The notes beneath the pieces were generated by a model. That model saw nothing but the letters and a program-made list of their open reading frames with translations, made no database searches and was not told where the DNA came from. Positions 28,501 to 39,566 of a stretch of DNA of 64,000 nucleotides are shown here, one piece after another. The DNA comes from Cruorifilaria tuberocauda (taxonomy: Eukaryota; Nematoda; Chromadorea; Rhabditida; Onchocercidae): positions 1 through 64,000 of the forward strand of contig JABVXU010000090.1 of the NCBI GenBank assembly GCA_013365365.1, given 5' to 3'. Both the position numbers and the translations under genes were made by a program. How positions within the stretch are numbered: position 1 is the first letter of the stretch; the number at the start of each line of letters is the position of its first letter.

Positions 28501-29893
28501 ATGTAACAAGTATTCAAAGAAACTCTTGAAAATTATTTTTCATATTCTAGCTGGTCCTTTTTATCACAGACCTAAAGCAATATAATATAAATGAAACAGT
28601 GTATGTGATGTTTTGTTTTAGTTTTTAGTTGATTTCTAATCTTGCTTTGATTCAAATCAACGAAAGATTCTTTTTTTAGGGAAATTTTCTCTAAAAAGGA
28701 ATTTTCAGATTAAGGGGAAGGTGAATTCAGTAACATTAGATAGCTGCAAAAAGACATCTGTTGTATTTGACAGCCTTTTGTCTCAACTCGAAGTGATTAA
28801 TTGTCAAAGCGTGCAAATACAGGTAAGCTTAATTTTTGACTTTTTTTTTCAAAACAGTCTGGTTATTTTTTCTCAATTTTAATTTTGATGTGGTTATTGG
28901 GAAGAAATAACTTGTTCGAGTTTTGTTTTTATGTCTGCTTACGAGATTTTATGGGCACGTTGTTCATCGAAATAGTTTCTAACCGTCCTTGAAGATGTAT
29001 GGGTGTTATGTAAAGAACGATACTTTTAATATTTTAATTTATTATATTGGTTGTAGGAGGGCTTTATCGACATTGTATAATTTTTGATATATTTGCAGAC
29101 GCTCGGTGCTATGCCAACACTGTCGATCCAGAAAACTGATGGATGTCAAGTTTATCTCAGTAAAAGTGCAATAAATGCGGAAATAATAACAAGTAAATCA
29201 TCTGAGATGAATGTGCTTGTACCAGGTGCTGAAGATGGTGATTTCGTGAGTTTTAAGCTTTTATTATATATTTTTTTTTGATTTCTTAATTTTTTTGCAA
29301 ATAAAATAAATTGATATAGAAGAATGTGAAGATAAGACAAATTTAAGATAAATGATACACAAACGTCAATCCTTTTTTATTTTTTACTTGTAGCTATCAA
29401 CTTCTTGGAATATTTTTTCATCGTTTCTTGTTTGCTGTGAGCTTAATTTATTTTGCGCTGTTTGGTGTTTGAAGTAAAAGGAAATAGAGAGGGGAACATA
29501 ATGCTTTATTTCTAAACACTTCCATTCAACTTGAGTCGTTAGCAGTCAGTATTTGGTTCCTGATGTTTGATGGAAACTAGCACAGTTTTAGGTCATAAAT
29601 TTTATTTCATATTCTGCTCTATAATACAGGTTTCAAAATTGAAAATTTTCTTTTGGTCTCGATATGATGCATGAAATATTTTAGAAATATTTTCGCTGTT
29701 ATCAGTAACTGGAACTCTTAGAAAAAAACACATTAAGGAAATGGGAAATCATTGGAAATTAGTAAACGGGAATTATTATTGCTACTGCTATTATTATTAC
29801 AATAAATTTCAGGTAGAATTTGCTGTGCCTGAACAGTTCAAAACAGTTTATGATGGACAGAAATTGAAGACGACAGTATCTGATATATGCTAA
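19585..29893 (+). CDS. cas-1: Adenylyl cyclase-associated protein (CAP/Srv2), core isoform
   Basis: CAP recycles actin by releasing cofilin-bound ADP-actin and promoting nucleotide exchange. Coding exons: 19585-19780 (core ATG at 19636), 25399-25508, 25768-25989, 26154-26243, 26477-26578, 27060-27156, 27538-27698, 28040-28171, 28319-28411, 28709-28822, 29099-29245, 29813-29893. All phases agree, giving 497 residues from 19636, a normal CAP length. Family signatures in order are an N-terminal oligomerising helix ([18 protein letters not shown]), the helical folded domain ([19 protein letters not shown]), a proline run (seven P at about 27121-27145), a WH2-like actin-binding segment ([19 protein letters not shown]) and the C-terminal beta-helix CARP domain ([28 protein letters not shown]). 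A large alternative exon (22657-24592) and an upstream exon (15235) can be spliced on. C. elegans has two CAP genes, so the cas-1 symbol is by family only. Confidence 0.93.
20544..20585. repeat. Tandem duplication of a 20-bp unit
   Basis: The unit aaattccttaggtaatttta occurs twice head to tail in the first CAP intron. Each copy contains an AG|GTAA-like splice-site sequence. It looks like a recent small duplication. Confidence 0.85.
20647..21009 (-). CDS. Antisense 120-codon ORF inside CAP intron 1
   Basis: An ATG at 21009 opens a 120-codon frame on the strand opposite CAP. The first two thirds have a balanced composition ([15 protein letters not shown]..., several polar and proline residues) and the tail is Ile/Ser/Leu-rich. 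There is no recognised domain, no signal peptide and no clear promoter. It is unusually long for chance in DNA this AT-rich but is otherwise unsupported. Confidence 0.2.
   Translation of the reverse strand: MANSDAVHKKDLKNFKVFLATNMNTETNGTAHKVPDTYSVNQTSCYPHDSRHAPMYFFSVLLPLQPIQLTRLKFKTYIKKINSKRVAYNHLVKLITLYSCLPCFSIIENQRIYSISLSNK
22657..24592 (+). CDS. cas-1: Large alternative 5' exon of CAP, disordered region
   Basis: A 1.9-kb uninterrupted frame begins at ATG 22657 and ends in AAAA|GTAAGT at 24592. It has one base left over, exactly what the CAP exon at 25399 needs, so both this exon and the core first exon (19780, also phase 1) can feed the same CAP body. As an alternative start it adds 645 codons and gives a protein of about 1094 residues. 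The composition is Ser/Gln/Pro/Asn/Lys-rich, with a short Gln run near 23465 and no folded domain, so probably disordered. Short motifs include LKRRTSDPN (basophilic kinase or 14-3-3 style) near 23560 and KKVAF (PP1 RVxF type) near 24530. An internal acceptor at 22648 (AAG|TAGAG) would also allow use as a cassette after 19780. If the intron is retained, the frame stops at 24600. Confidence 0.75.
25691..25753 (+). CDS. Candidate 63-nt CAP microexon
   Basis: Within the CAP intron between 25508 and 25768, a strong acceptor (tgtcttttttcag) precedes 21 open codons and a weak donor (AAC|GTGTAC). Both flanking exons meet at phase 0 and the segment is a multiple of three, so inclusion would keep CAP in frame. 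It encodes a basophilic kinase-type site, RRKSFT. The strong acceptor and phase fit are seen; use of the exon is inference, and the donor is poor. Confidence 0.3.
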
Positions 29894-31691
29894 AAGACGC
29901 AGAGTGTATCACTATAGATATACTAAATTTTTTTAAGCAACAAATATATTTTAATTTTAATATCTTTGAATTTATTAAGGAGCAACTAGAAAGTTTCACA
30001 TTTCGAGAATTGAAGGGAAATATTGAGGATTCATAACTGAATCGTATAGCACCAAATTCTTTATTCATTTTTTCTTCTCAGTGATTTATCGAAATTTTAA
30101 ACATTTTGCTCTATATTTTGAAAAAAATGCCTTTCGAACGTTACGCTGTGTATACTGTGTTCTATTCGTGTTATTCAATATATGCTTATGTCGTGTTTTT
30201 TTTTTCTCATTTGAGTTTAAAATACACGCGACGATTCAGCATTCTCCTTATCAGTATGCATATGCTTTATTATAATCATATGATGGTTACATCTCTTGTC
30301 CAATTTTTCTTTTGATCATCTTAATATTTACTTTTGTGTACCCTTTTTTCCAGGACAGGATTAAATTTACCTGGAAAGTAAAAAATGCTCATTTGAAAGA
30401 TGGAATGGAATTTAGATGATATTTACATGCATATGTTATATTTTTGAAGGATTTTAAGTTTTCATCACAAGGATGGGCACTTCAATCTTTTCAGAAGTGT
30501 AATAAAATATAATACAGATTTTTATGGTAGAACAAGAGTTTTACTATAACACATATGATCTTACTAGTGTCATTTCGAGTAGTGAAGAATGAAAGAATAA
30601 ATTGAAGCGAGAAGCAAAATCGAAAGTTTACAGAGTAATTCGTCTTTAGATTTCTTATATTATTACGTGTACGTATGTGATATTTTGTAGGTTGTTACAA
30701 TAATTGATTGGTATCTTATCAACGCCTACTGTATGTGTACATGCAAACAAGAATTATTCCTCGAAAACTTACAGTTTTATTTTCCTTAATGTCCTTTATT
30801 CTTCAGTGCAAAATTTTTTTTTAAATCTGAAGCAGGATTCGGATAATTTAATTCACGTGTTAAAACAAAAAATCTTTATTTACGATCAGCATCAGTACAT
30901 AATAAAACCAACGTGGAATTTGAACATGATACAAAATGGCACGAATTGGTTGATTTGGATTGAGAAGATTTTAAAAATGGCAAGGGAATGGTTAGATGAA
31001 GCAGGTTAGTGTATTGTAGCCTTAAAGTTCTACTAATTTTGAGACGTGCTTTGGAACGATAGAAGTCAGTGCTCAAGATCAAAGTACTTTCTGGGTGCTA
31101 CAAACACTGATGCAATAAAAATTAAAATTATTCAATCAGCAACAAAAACAGTAAGTCAAACAACACTTCAACTTCTGTAATAAGTGAATAAATAAATTCA
31201 TCATTCACAGCAGTAAAATCAAAATAGCAGATGCTATCCGAAAACTTGCCACGGTTACCAGAAACACTATCAAAGAAGTATTATAAAACTTAAATTTGTT
31301 TTAACAATTTTCATAGCATACTATTTGGCGTTAATTTCTCCATATTTCTTTTCTACTAATCTCGCTACTTTACCGTACATTTTCAACGACCATCTGTGTT
31401 GTAATTCTTCGATATTAATAATTTTTGAGAAGCCTTACTGTATCATCTTGACTATTTTAATATCGCTTTTCCACCGAGTAACAAATAACCTCTTTATCAT
31501 ATACAAGCATTCTTCCAGCAAAAATTGCAAAAAAATTCTATTCAATGTATTCTGTCTACATTATTGATCTATAAGATTGTTTACTTGAAATCTTTAGTCC
31601 TGAAAAATGCACAAGAACGATTAAAAGTTTTCCCTAAACTTTGGAGGCGTGTTTTTAGAGTTCTCAAAATGTCTGAAATATCTAGTAAGTA
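29894..31691. other. CAP 3' flank with unconnected exon-like fragments
   Basis: This is the convergent interval between CAP (+) and the sulfatase (-). Three plus-strand patches look exon-like: about 30836-31005 (open frame ending AGCAG|GTTAGTG), 31211-31277 (acceptor ttcattcacag, reading SKIKIADAIRKLATVTR) and 31598-31684 (acceptor ctttag, reading KNAQERLKVFPKLWRRVF, donor TCTA|GTAAGT). Their phases do not join into one open frame. I do not recognise the protein. They may be remnants of a decayed gene or exons of an uncharacterised one with unseen partners. Confidence 0.3.
30501..30506 (+). terminator. Possible CAP poly(A) signal
   Basis: An AATAAA hexamer lies about 600 bp after the CAP stop codon at 29893, and AT-rich sequence follows. 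This is a long 3' UTR for a nematode, so an upstream variant signal may be used instead. Confidence 0.3.
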
Positions 31692-34600
31692 CTAATTAAT
31701 GCTATTATTATTATCAATATCCATAAATGGAAGATGCCATATTGAAGAGGAATAATGTTCGCACTGCGCATAACCTTGGCATGTCCGCAGAAGTTCAAGT
31801 TGCCTATTCAACTGTTCTAGCACTCCCAAAGGTATGCTCCATATGATATTATGCAACTGAAATGATAATTATAATTGATAAATTAATAAATTGCACTGTC
31901 TATTACTTTACGAATTTATTACTTCCCAACATTTATCATAATAAAGAGAACACTTCCGAGTTTCCAGTAGCTTATATTCTCAAACTATTTACCACCTTTT
32001 AATTTATGTACCAAATTTACCGGTTAGATGCTCTCCAGTAAGTAAATGATAACTTTTGAGCAATGAAGGAAGAATTATTTTTGAAGTTTCACGCTCATTT
32101 CTTTTTTAAGAATGACTAAAAAATGCTTACCTGATATGGATCAGCATTAAGATCATAGTAACTTATAAATTCGGTGATAAACTCGCAGTATAAAAAGTTG
32201 TGCGTAGTGTTAACTGTTCGCATACACCAATATGTGTTGTTGTTGGAATTTTGACAGAAGCAAAAATGGCCATACCGTTCCGGCCAAAAAGGTGGTGTCC
32301 TCCAGTGATCTGCGCCATGGACGAAACAGTTCATCTGTGGTACTGTACAATTCGAATGCATTTCACCATGATTTGGGCTTCTGTAATTATTCACATTCTT
32401 GAAGCTTCTGCAATTATTCACATTCAACCGAGTATCCCACCTATTCATCGCTGCAGATAAGAAAAAATCCTTCCAATGTCCTGAAATATATCTCACAGCG
32501 TATTCAAATATAAATGATTTCACGATTTAACAAATAGTCTTGCCCATAAACCTTGTTTTTTCCCACTACTAAAATCGTATCTAATTTTAGCAAACAATAA
32601 TTCAATTACTAAAATCTTATGCTTTTTAAAGAGTATTACTTTGAATTAACTCCAACAAGCAGTTTTTGGTGAACATTTTTTCCACTTTTTTGCCACCATA
32701 ATACATCACTGCGGCTATTTTCATCCCTTTAAACATCCATTATTTCATTTTTCTTCATTTATTTTATTATATATCAATAAATCTGCAAATTCTACTTGAA
32801 AATAAATCAAAATGACTAAAAATAATTTAGATACCCCGGAAAACGAGCATGCGTTCTGCTGCAGGTGCAAACACTTGAATCACTTGATGATGAAAAGTTA
32901 TTCGGTGCTAATGGTCGCCTTCGTTTCAAAGTTCTCCTCATTTCCTTGAAAAAATTTTTTCTCAGATTTATCAAATGAAATGAAAAATATGGAAGGTGGC
33001 TAATTCTACATATTCAGATTTCGTTTCAGACTTATTGCCCATTATATTGTCTTTGAAAGACTGATGGCAGAATGTAGCATTATAAAAATACTGAGATTAT
33101 TCTCAAATTTCGTGCAATAAAAATAATCGTGCCTGATATGCTACGTCGCATTCTCACATACACGTCTTCCTTTATAGTTATAAGAGAGTAAAATTCAATA
33201 ATAAAGAAATGAATTTAAGTTAATAAAGTGATGATAATAGGCAAAAAAAACCTTGTAAAGCAGTAATTTCCTTCTGAGACTTTCAATTCGGCCATCCACT
33301 TTTGCCTTGTGGATTGTCCATGATTTGGAATCCCGAAATACTTTCGGCTTGCAAATGACATTCGTATCATATCGCACACAGAGAGCTGTAAAGAGAAATA
33401 ATAGTTATTTAATAAAAAATTCAAAAACATTTCTTTTTGATAATTCGCTCCTAAAAAACCATAGCATACCAAACGTTTGGAATTTCATAACAGCTTACAG
33501 CCAATCCTTGTTTTTTCCATTTTTGCCGATCGCTTGATGCGTATATCACCATCACTTCGATTTTCCAAAACACCTTGGTACCATTCACCACTTTCTATGA
33601 CTTCTTTCTGAATTAAAAATTAATGACTGAGCCACAAAAATGCAGTAAAAAAGAACCATAATTCAGTAACAGGTGGAATATTTTGAGTAGGACTACTACG
33701 AGAAATTGATATCGCAAATAATAATTACTTTTATATTGAAATAAAGAAATACCTCTTGTATGTACTGCAAGAATTCTTCCTCCCAAAATCTTCGTAAAGT
33801 TTCGTCTAGAGAAACTGCTTCACCTTCTTCGTCTAATTCAGCTATGGTTGCCATCCTTTGAACACTTATTCTCTCTTAAAAAAACACTTTGAAAAATTTC
33901 TACGAATATAAGCTGATATAAAAATGAAATACTAATGACCTCAAGAAGATAATTTCAATTATAATTAAAATTGCAATAAAATGATCTGATTGTATATTGT
34001 ATAATTAATGAGTAGTCTAAATTAAAAATACCTAAGAAAATTTGAGTTATAAATATGTTGAGCAAACCGTGTTCTCTCCTGGATCGTCGATAGCGTCGTT
34101 TCGATATATCTTCCTGAGAACAATCACATTCCTTGATGAGATCTACATTTGCCTGACACTTGAAAATTCTCCACTTACCGGAATCACGAATGCATTTCCA
34201 TTGCTAAATGACAATTATTTAAAAATTTGGTTCTGCGGCAATCATACTAACATAAATGCAACAAAGTTTAAATACAGACTTCAGTAAAATAGCCAAGCAA
34301 CTAAAAGTAATTGTTGGATGAACTTTGCAAAAAAAAAATGTTTACAAGGTCCCAAAAGAGATTATGCGTCACAAAAAATTTAATAAAGAGACTTGGAAAA
34401 GATTTTTTTCTAAGGTTAGTACCTGCCCTTTCCTGCATGGTTCCCTGAATTCCTGGCGAGTACAAGCATTTTGTACACGAACATCTTTATTCAATCGACC
34501 ACGCTGCTTCATAAACCGATCACGTATTCGAGTTAATTTTGCCATTTTTCTGTATAAGATGGTTAAAATGGAAAAGCATCATTCGTCCCATTTAGCTACA

Positions 34601-37600
34601 TCGTGAATAAATGGAATAGTTTTGAATATTTCAGAAAGATAAAAATTACGCTGTACAAACTACATGATTTTACAGAGATACGTAACGTTTAAAAAATGGC
34701 AATTAGGAAAAGATAAAAGATTACCCTCTTTCGATCAGTACTGTATCTCGCCATTTAAACTCCCTTGTTTTTCTTGCTTCTTTTTTTGCCTTTTTTTGTT
34801 TATCTTTAAGAAAATTTAATGTAAAGAGGAAGAAACATAACTTCTAATAATTGTAACATAGGATTTAAAGCTTAAATGTTGTTATGACTTTTAACATGAT
34901 CACAATGATAACTCTTACAGTGTCTGCTGAAAAAAAAATTTATTGAAAGTACAAGAAAAAAAGCCATTTCGGCTATGATCAGAACTACATCATATTCATC
35001 TATCACGATGTAGTGAAAGTTGAAAATACTGATCAAATCAAAGTTTAGTTAAAAAACAATAAATATTACCGTATTGTCGTATAAGTTGTACCAATGAACG
35101 TCCATCCATATGATGTGGCACTGTTATTCCAGCTATATCCAAGATTGTCGGAGCTATATCAACATTCATTACAGGTTCACGAATCCTATATAATTTCGTT
35201 TAAGATCGAATTAGGAATTTCCTATCAGAGATAGCTCATTAATTTAAGGTTCTATTTTCACAATAGTAGTCTTCCACAATAGTTGATGAATATGATGTAG
35301 TTCTGATCACAACCGAAATGGCTTATTTTATCAAACAAATACGTGAAAATTTGGTATAATGCAAGAAAATATATGTTCCAGAAATGATGTATCAAAACTT
35401 ATAACACGAAAAAAATTATAAAATGTAATAACTTACGTTATATTCTTCGGGAATCCCGGTCCACGAATAAAATATGGTACACGGATATCAAATTCATAGG
35501 GCATATTTTTACCTTTTACCAAGCCAAATTGTCCCAAATGATATCCATGATCGCTTGTATAGATGAATACAGTATTCGACAGATCACCCAGATCGCGTAA
35601 TTCATTTATTAGCTACAAGTTACTTTTATTATATTTTACAGGCAGAAACAATCAACCACTTTGATAGTCTCAATTCGTACAAACCAAACTGTGCTTCAAA
35701 TTATTAATATACCTTATCAAGAGATTTGCCGAGAAATCCGAGAAATTCTTATAATATATAATTGTTATAATCATGAAATTATTCTTTGCAAATTTTTAAT
35801 GCGTAAAATTCGCAATGTAACAAAATTCTTCTGAATACCATCACGAAAAAAATCTACCCACAAGTTACGATTACAAATTGGTGAAATGGATATTAGTCAG
35901 AAAGGATAGTCCAGTTTGTCTGAAAAAGAAATGGATAAATGGAATACCACTGGATCAGTTTTTTCTCACACATCTAAAGTAATAATTTTGAAAAAAGTTA
36001 CTGATAAAGAAACGCATGCCTAATAATAATAGTATGTTATCAAAGCAGTTTGATTTGATGGATTTGTTTTACCTATAAATTGGTGCCCGAGATGAGGTGC
36101 GAACTCAAGCCTTTAGACTATAGGACTGAACGTTTTCGCGCTACACCTCGGGCGCCAACGCATGCATCAAACCCATTGAGTCAAATTGCTTCTACAAGAA
36201 ATTAATGAGTTTTAACGCATGATTGATTTCAATGGCGTAGGTTGATAGGATGATTATTTCTTGAATTTGAACCAATACTTTCAATTCTGCAGTAAATCGT
36301 TCAATCTCGAATTAGTTTATTAAATCGAATTTGAACTAGACGAGATATTTTTCACGTTTCTCAGCATCACTAGTAGCAATCATTAATTTACATCAACTCT
36401 TTTGCCTATTACAGACTCTTCTTTCATTGCAGTAATAATTTTGTTGCTATAACTCGGTCGTCAACTGATAACCATTCAACTAAAAGCAACAAATTGTCTC
36501 GACTTTGACAACTTCTTTGGTTTGTAGCTGCTTTCAATCAGTGATCATACTCCATTTATAAAGAATCGAAAATATGTTAAAAATTCGCACTTGCTGAATC
36601 CTTTCAATTTCCAGGATTTGTTTTCATCATAAACCATTGGCCCACTACCTCGCTATCAAGGTTTCTTGGTCTTTCGAAGGATTTTCATACTAAGGACAAT
36701 ATCTTTCTTCATTCATAGCATGTGGATTACTAATTTCACACTTGGCTGTTGTCAGCATTTTTTTTTTCGTATAAGTAAAAAACGGTAATTGATCATATAA
36801 GTTGCATTCTTGCAAAAATAAGTTGGAAATCTCATAAATACAACTATTTTCTGGAAATATGAATTTATACAGAATAATTTTATAATTATAATATATATAT
36901 ATATATATTGTAAGGATTTCTCGGGTTTCCCGATAAGAAGCTATAGAGTTCACAAACTTATTGTTTTGTGAAAAATTTTTGCGAACTCTTAATATTTTTC
37001 ATATAAAAATTCATTCTCAGCTTTTCTGATCTAACCGCTGTCAATATGATTTGAAAATGAATGAAAAAGAATTTTGCAGATTTTTAGTATATAAACTATA
37101 TTAATACACTGAAATTTTAAAAGAGTTTAATATGATTTTAACGAGTGAGCAAAAATGCTTAAAAATATTTTTTAAACTAACTCTTTGAATATTACTATCC
37201 ACACTTTGCAATGTTTGCAATCGTCGTCTATGCAAAACGTCTGTAAATATAACATGGACTGGTTCCATACGTCCGGTATGTTGTAAAAGCCATTGTTTGT
37301 CAGGATTTGGAGCATAATTCCAAGCGTCTGTTCTATTAATGAATATAAGATGAAGAAATTATTTCATCGTGCATTTGGTGCATTTCATCGTACTTTTGAA
37401 TTCTTGAATCAAATACCTATGTGTTTCGACATCCTGAAACCACGCGGAATACTGTGGAGCTGGATCTTCCGGACCATGTGGCGCTGGAAATGATAATACA
37501 ATCATATATGGCTTGAATGCGTCCTTTCCACGCAATTGTCGGATGAATGCCATTGTATCGTTAGCGATTAGATCGGTGAAATAATCCTGAAGCAGTGCTA

Positions 37601-39242
37601 ATTCAAACTTTTTGTGACTTAATTAGTCACAAAAAGAAGTGATGTTATAACACATGACGGAAAATTTGATTTTGAATCGGACCTCTGGAGAAAACTTACA
37701 ATGAGCAGTTAAAGCATCCTGCTGAATTTATCCATTCAACAATTCAGACTCTGGGCTAAAGAAGGTTAATGATTATAAGAGAAAGAAAACCTCTGCAAGC
37801 AAACCTTTTCATAATCCCAACCATGTTTGATCTTATTACCGTTCAGATTTATCGTGTAGTTATAGAATCGGCTATTCCGGAGCAATCCCATCCAATAGTC
37901 CCAACCAGGGGGAATATAAGAACCGGTATACTCATTTAAATATTTACCAAAGTACGCCGTTGTATAACCTGCTTCATTTTTCAAGTATACAGCAAATGTG
38001 TTTTTTTCGTAATTATTTCTGAAAACACATTTTACATTACTTTATTTTATCTAAAATTTGCTAAAAAAAGCTTGCATTTTTGATTTACAGAAAATTTATC
38101 CTTCATTTATTAACACTATTAATGTCTGTTCTTCTATCGATCGTAGTTTTCGATCTCCGTAGAATTTTAATAAATTTAATGATTAAAAATATCTTCCACC
38201 TAAAATTTTTTAAGATACAATGATCTAGTCTCAAATTTGGTCATTTAGCTCAATGTTCTAATGATGGTTAATCAGATATTAGACATAATAATGCAAGCCG
38301 CTTAATTATCGATGCAATAATAGTCATCAATGCAATTTCCCATCCATCTGTATCTATTTAATTTTACAACAATACTTTGAAAAAACTACACTTCAAAATA
38401 ATACCTCCAGTCATTCCCTGAACAGTTGTGGTTATTTGTAGGCACATGATGATTGTGTGCATACATTCCAGTCAGTATTGAACTTCGACTTGGGCAACAT
38501 ATAGGTGTTGAAGCAAAACCTGAATTGAATGTTACCCCACGCTCTTTTAACAGATGCAATGTCTTTGGCATAAACTGAAAAGCAAATTACGAGTTTATTC
38601 ATCTTTAAATTGGTATGACTGAAAACAATATAACTGTGATGAGCATAAACAATTAAATAAAGCATAAAAAACCTGCATGGAGCCTAATTCAATATCCTGA
38701 TCATCGGTCATAATAAGTATTATATTTGGTCGGGTTGGTAACCTGAAAAATGATAGTTGAATTTCATAGAAACATAATTTAGATAAATCTAACAGAGAAA
38801 TGAAGTTTAATGCCTTGTATTTGCGACGTTAACTTCCATGCTTTAAATATTGAAGAGAAATATATGAATAAGATACTACTTAAACTATATAACAATATAG
38901 GAACCTTGAATGGCTTCAAAAACTAGCTTTTTGAAATATACCGCTAAATTCCGAACCTAATCATAATTATGTTTACTTTTGATATTTATATTTAGAAAAC
39001 AATAATTTTCATACTTACCTTAAGAACAATGTTAAACTTGAATACTGATATATATATCAAGTATATGGATGGATACATTACTATAAATTTTGGCATTATT
39101 TAATAAGATCCCAAAGCATGTTCTTAAAATTTAAATTGAAAATAGCGGTCATGGAGGTGAAAAAAAAATATTACCCTGCTTCTAGCGTTGATACACACCA
39201 TGAAAGGTATGTTAACTGCACCAAATAGATGACCTTTGACAT
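31692..39242 (-). CDS. sul-1: Extracellular heparan sulfate 6-O-endosulfatase (SULF family)
   Basis: SULF enzymes remove 6-O-sulfates from heparan sulfate outside the cell and so tune growth-factor signalling. Seventeen exons in transcription order: 39242-39175, 38742-38673, 38574-38405, 38018-37805, 37586-37417, 37332-37182, 35612-35437, 35185-35070, 34803-34725, 34549-34423, 34203-34068, 33874-33753, 33607-33499, 33385-33252, 32944-32835, 32440-32131, 31856-31692. All phases agree, giving 808 residues, close to vertebrate SULFs. A signal peptide spans residues 1-22. TDDQD (35-39) binds metal. CCPSR (72-76) is the sulfatase signature, with Cys72 the expected formylglycine. DHGYH (302-306) is a second active-site block. 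The basic hydrophilic domain includes RRYRRSRRE, a possible furin-type site. The conserved C-terminal block has [19 protein letters not shown] and [11 protein letters not shown]. The exon starting at 32440 uses AATAG because the nearer CTGCAG does not fit the phase. Confidence 0.93.
34961..35324. repeat. 42-bp inverted repeat around sulfatase exon 8
   Basis: Arm 1 (34961-35002) begins aagccatttcgg and continues through gatcagaactacatcatattcatc. Arm 2 (35284-35324) is its near-exact reverse complement, with only a few mismatches near the outer third. The 281-bp loop contains the 116-nt coding exon at 35070-35185 and both of its splice sites. In the pre-mRNA the arms could pair and expose the exon as a loop. 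Confidence 0.85.
36041..36192. repeat. Imperfect foldback (inverted repeat) enclosing a tRNA-like core
   Basis: The sequence caaagcagtttgatttgatg... (36041-36066) pairs with ...catcaaacccattgagtcaaattgctt (36166-36190). The pairing continues inward as ttggtgcccgag against ctcgggcgccaa. In the 24-bp outer arm, four of the five differences are G/T-type and would still pair as G-U in a plus-strand RNA. The short word aacgcatgc occurs at 36011-36019 and again at 36158-36166. This could be an insertion duplication, but the second copy overlaps the arm. The element lies in the sulfatase intron between 35612 and 37182. Confidence 0.7.
36085..36153 (-). pseudogene. tRNA-like sequence, probably a tRNA-derived pseudogene
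   Basis: Read on the minus strand it has a perfect 7-bp acceptor stem (GCCCGAG with CTCGGGC), a D-arm-like stem (AGCG with CGTT), and a T-arm with the B-box-like GAGTTCGCACCTC. ACCA follows immediately at 36084-36081. The anticodon arm pairs poorly and positions 8-9 are not canonical, so no anticodon is assigned and function is doubtful. A genomically encoded CCA would be unusual for a functional eukaryotic tRNA gene and hints at a retroposed copy, though four bases can match by chance. Confidence 0.5.
36892..36908. repeat. AT dinucleotide repeat
   Basis: A short uninterrupted AT run lies in the same large sulfatase intron. It can be read directly. Confidence 0.85.
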
Positions 39243-39463
39243 AATCATCAGGAATTTAACGAACTATGAATGACGAAAGAGAAATAGTAGCATATCTAAA
39301 TCATAATTCCAGAGATAAATTCTCAATGTACTGAAGAAGAGGATATTATATCTTCGTTATATTTTATTAGAACAAATTAAACTTGAGAAATCATATTGAA
39401 GTCTTTCTTTAGACAAACTGATGAGGTCGAAGCCTGTCGTTCGTTTTCTTATGTATTTAATTT

Positions 39464-39566
39464 GAAAGAGAGAGGGGAGAGGGAGGAGGAAATAAAAAGA
39501 GAAGAGAAGGAGGGAGAAGAAAAAAGAGAAAAGAGGGAGAAAGGAACAGAGAAAAGAGGGAGAAAG
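39464..39566. repeat. About 100-bp purine-only (GA-rich) tract
   Basis: Almost every base on the plus strand is A or G, with only isolated pyrimidines, in GAGA/GGGAGA-type units. It begins about 220 bp upstream of the sulfatase start codon at 39242. On the sulfatase sense strand it is therefore a polypyrimidine tract in the promoter or 5' UTR region. Confidence 0.85.

Noticed and set aside
32441..32456. Acceptor CTGCAG for sulfatase exon 16
   Set aside because: Using it breaks the phase with the preceding exon (ends two bases into a codon). AATAG at 32441-32442 keeps the frame.
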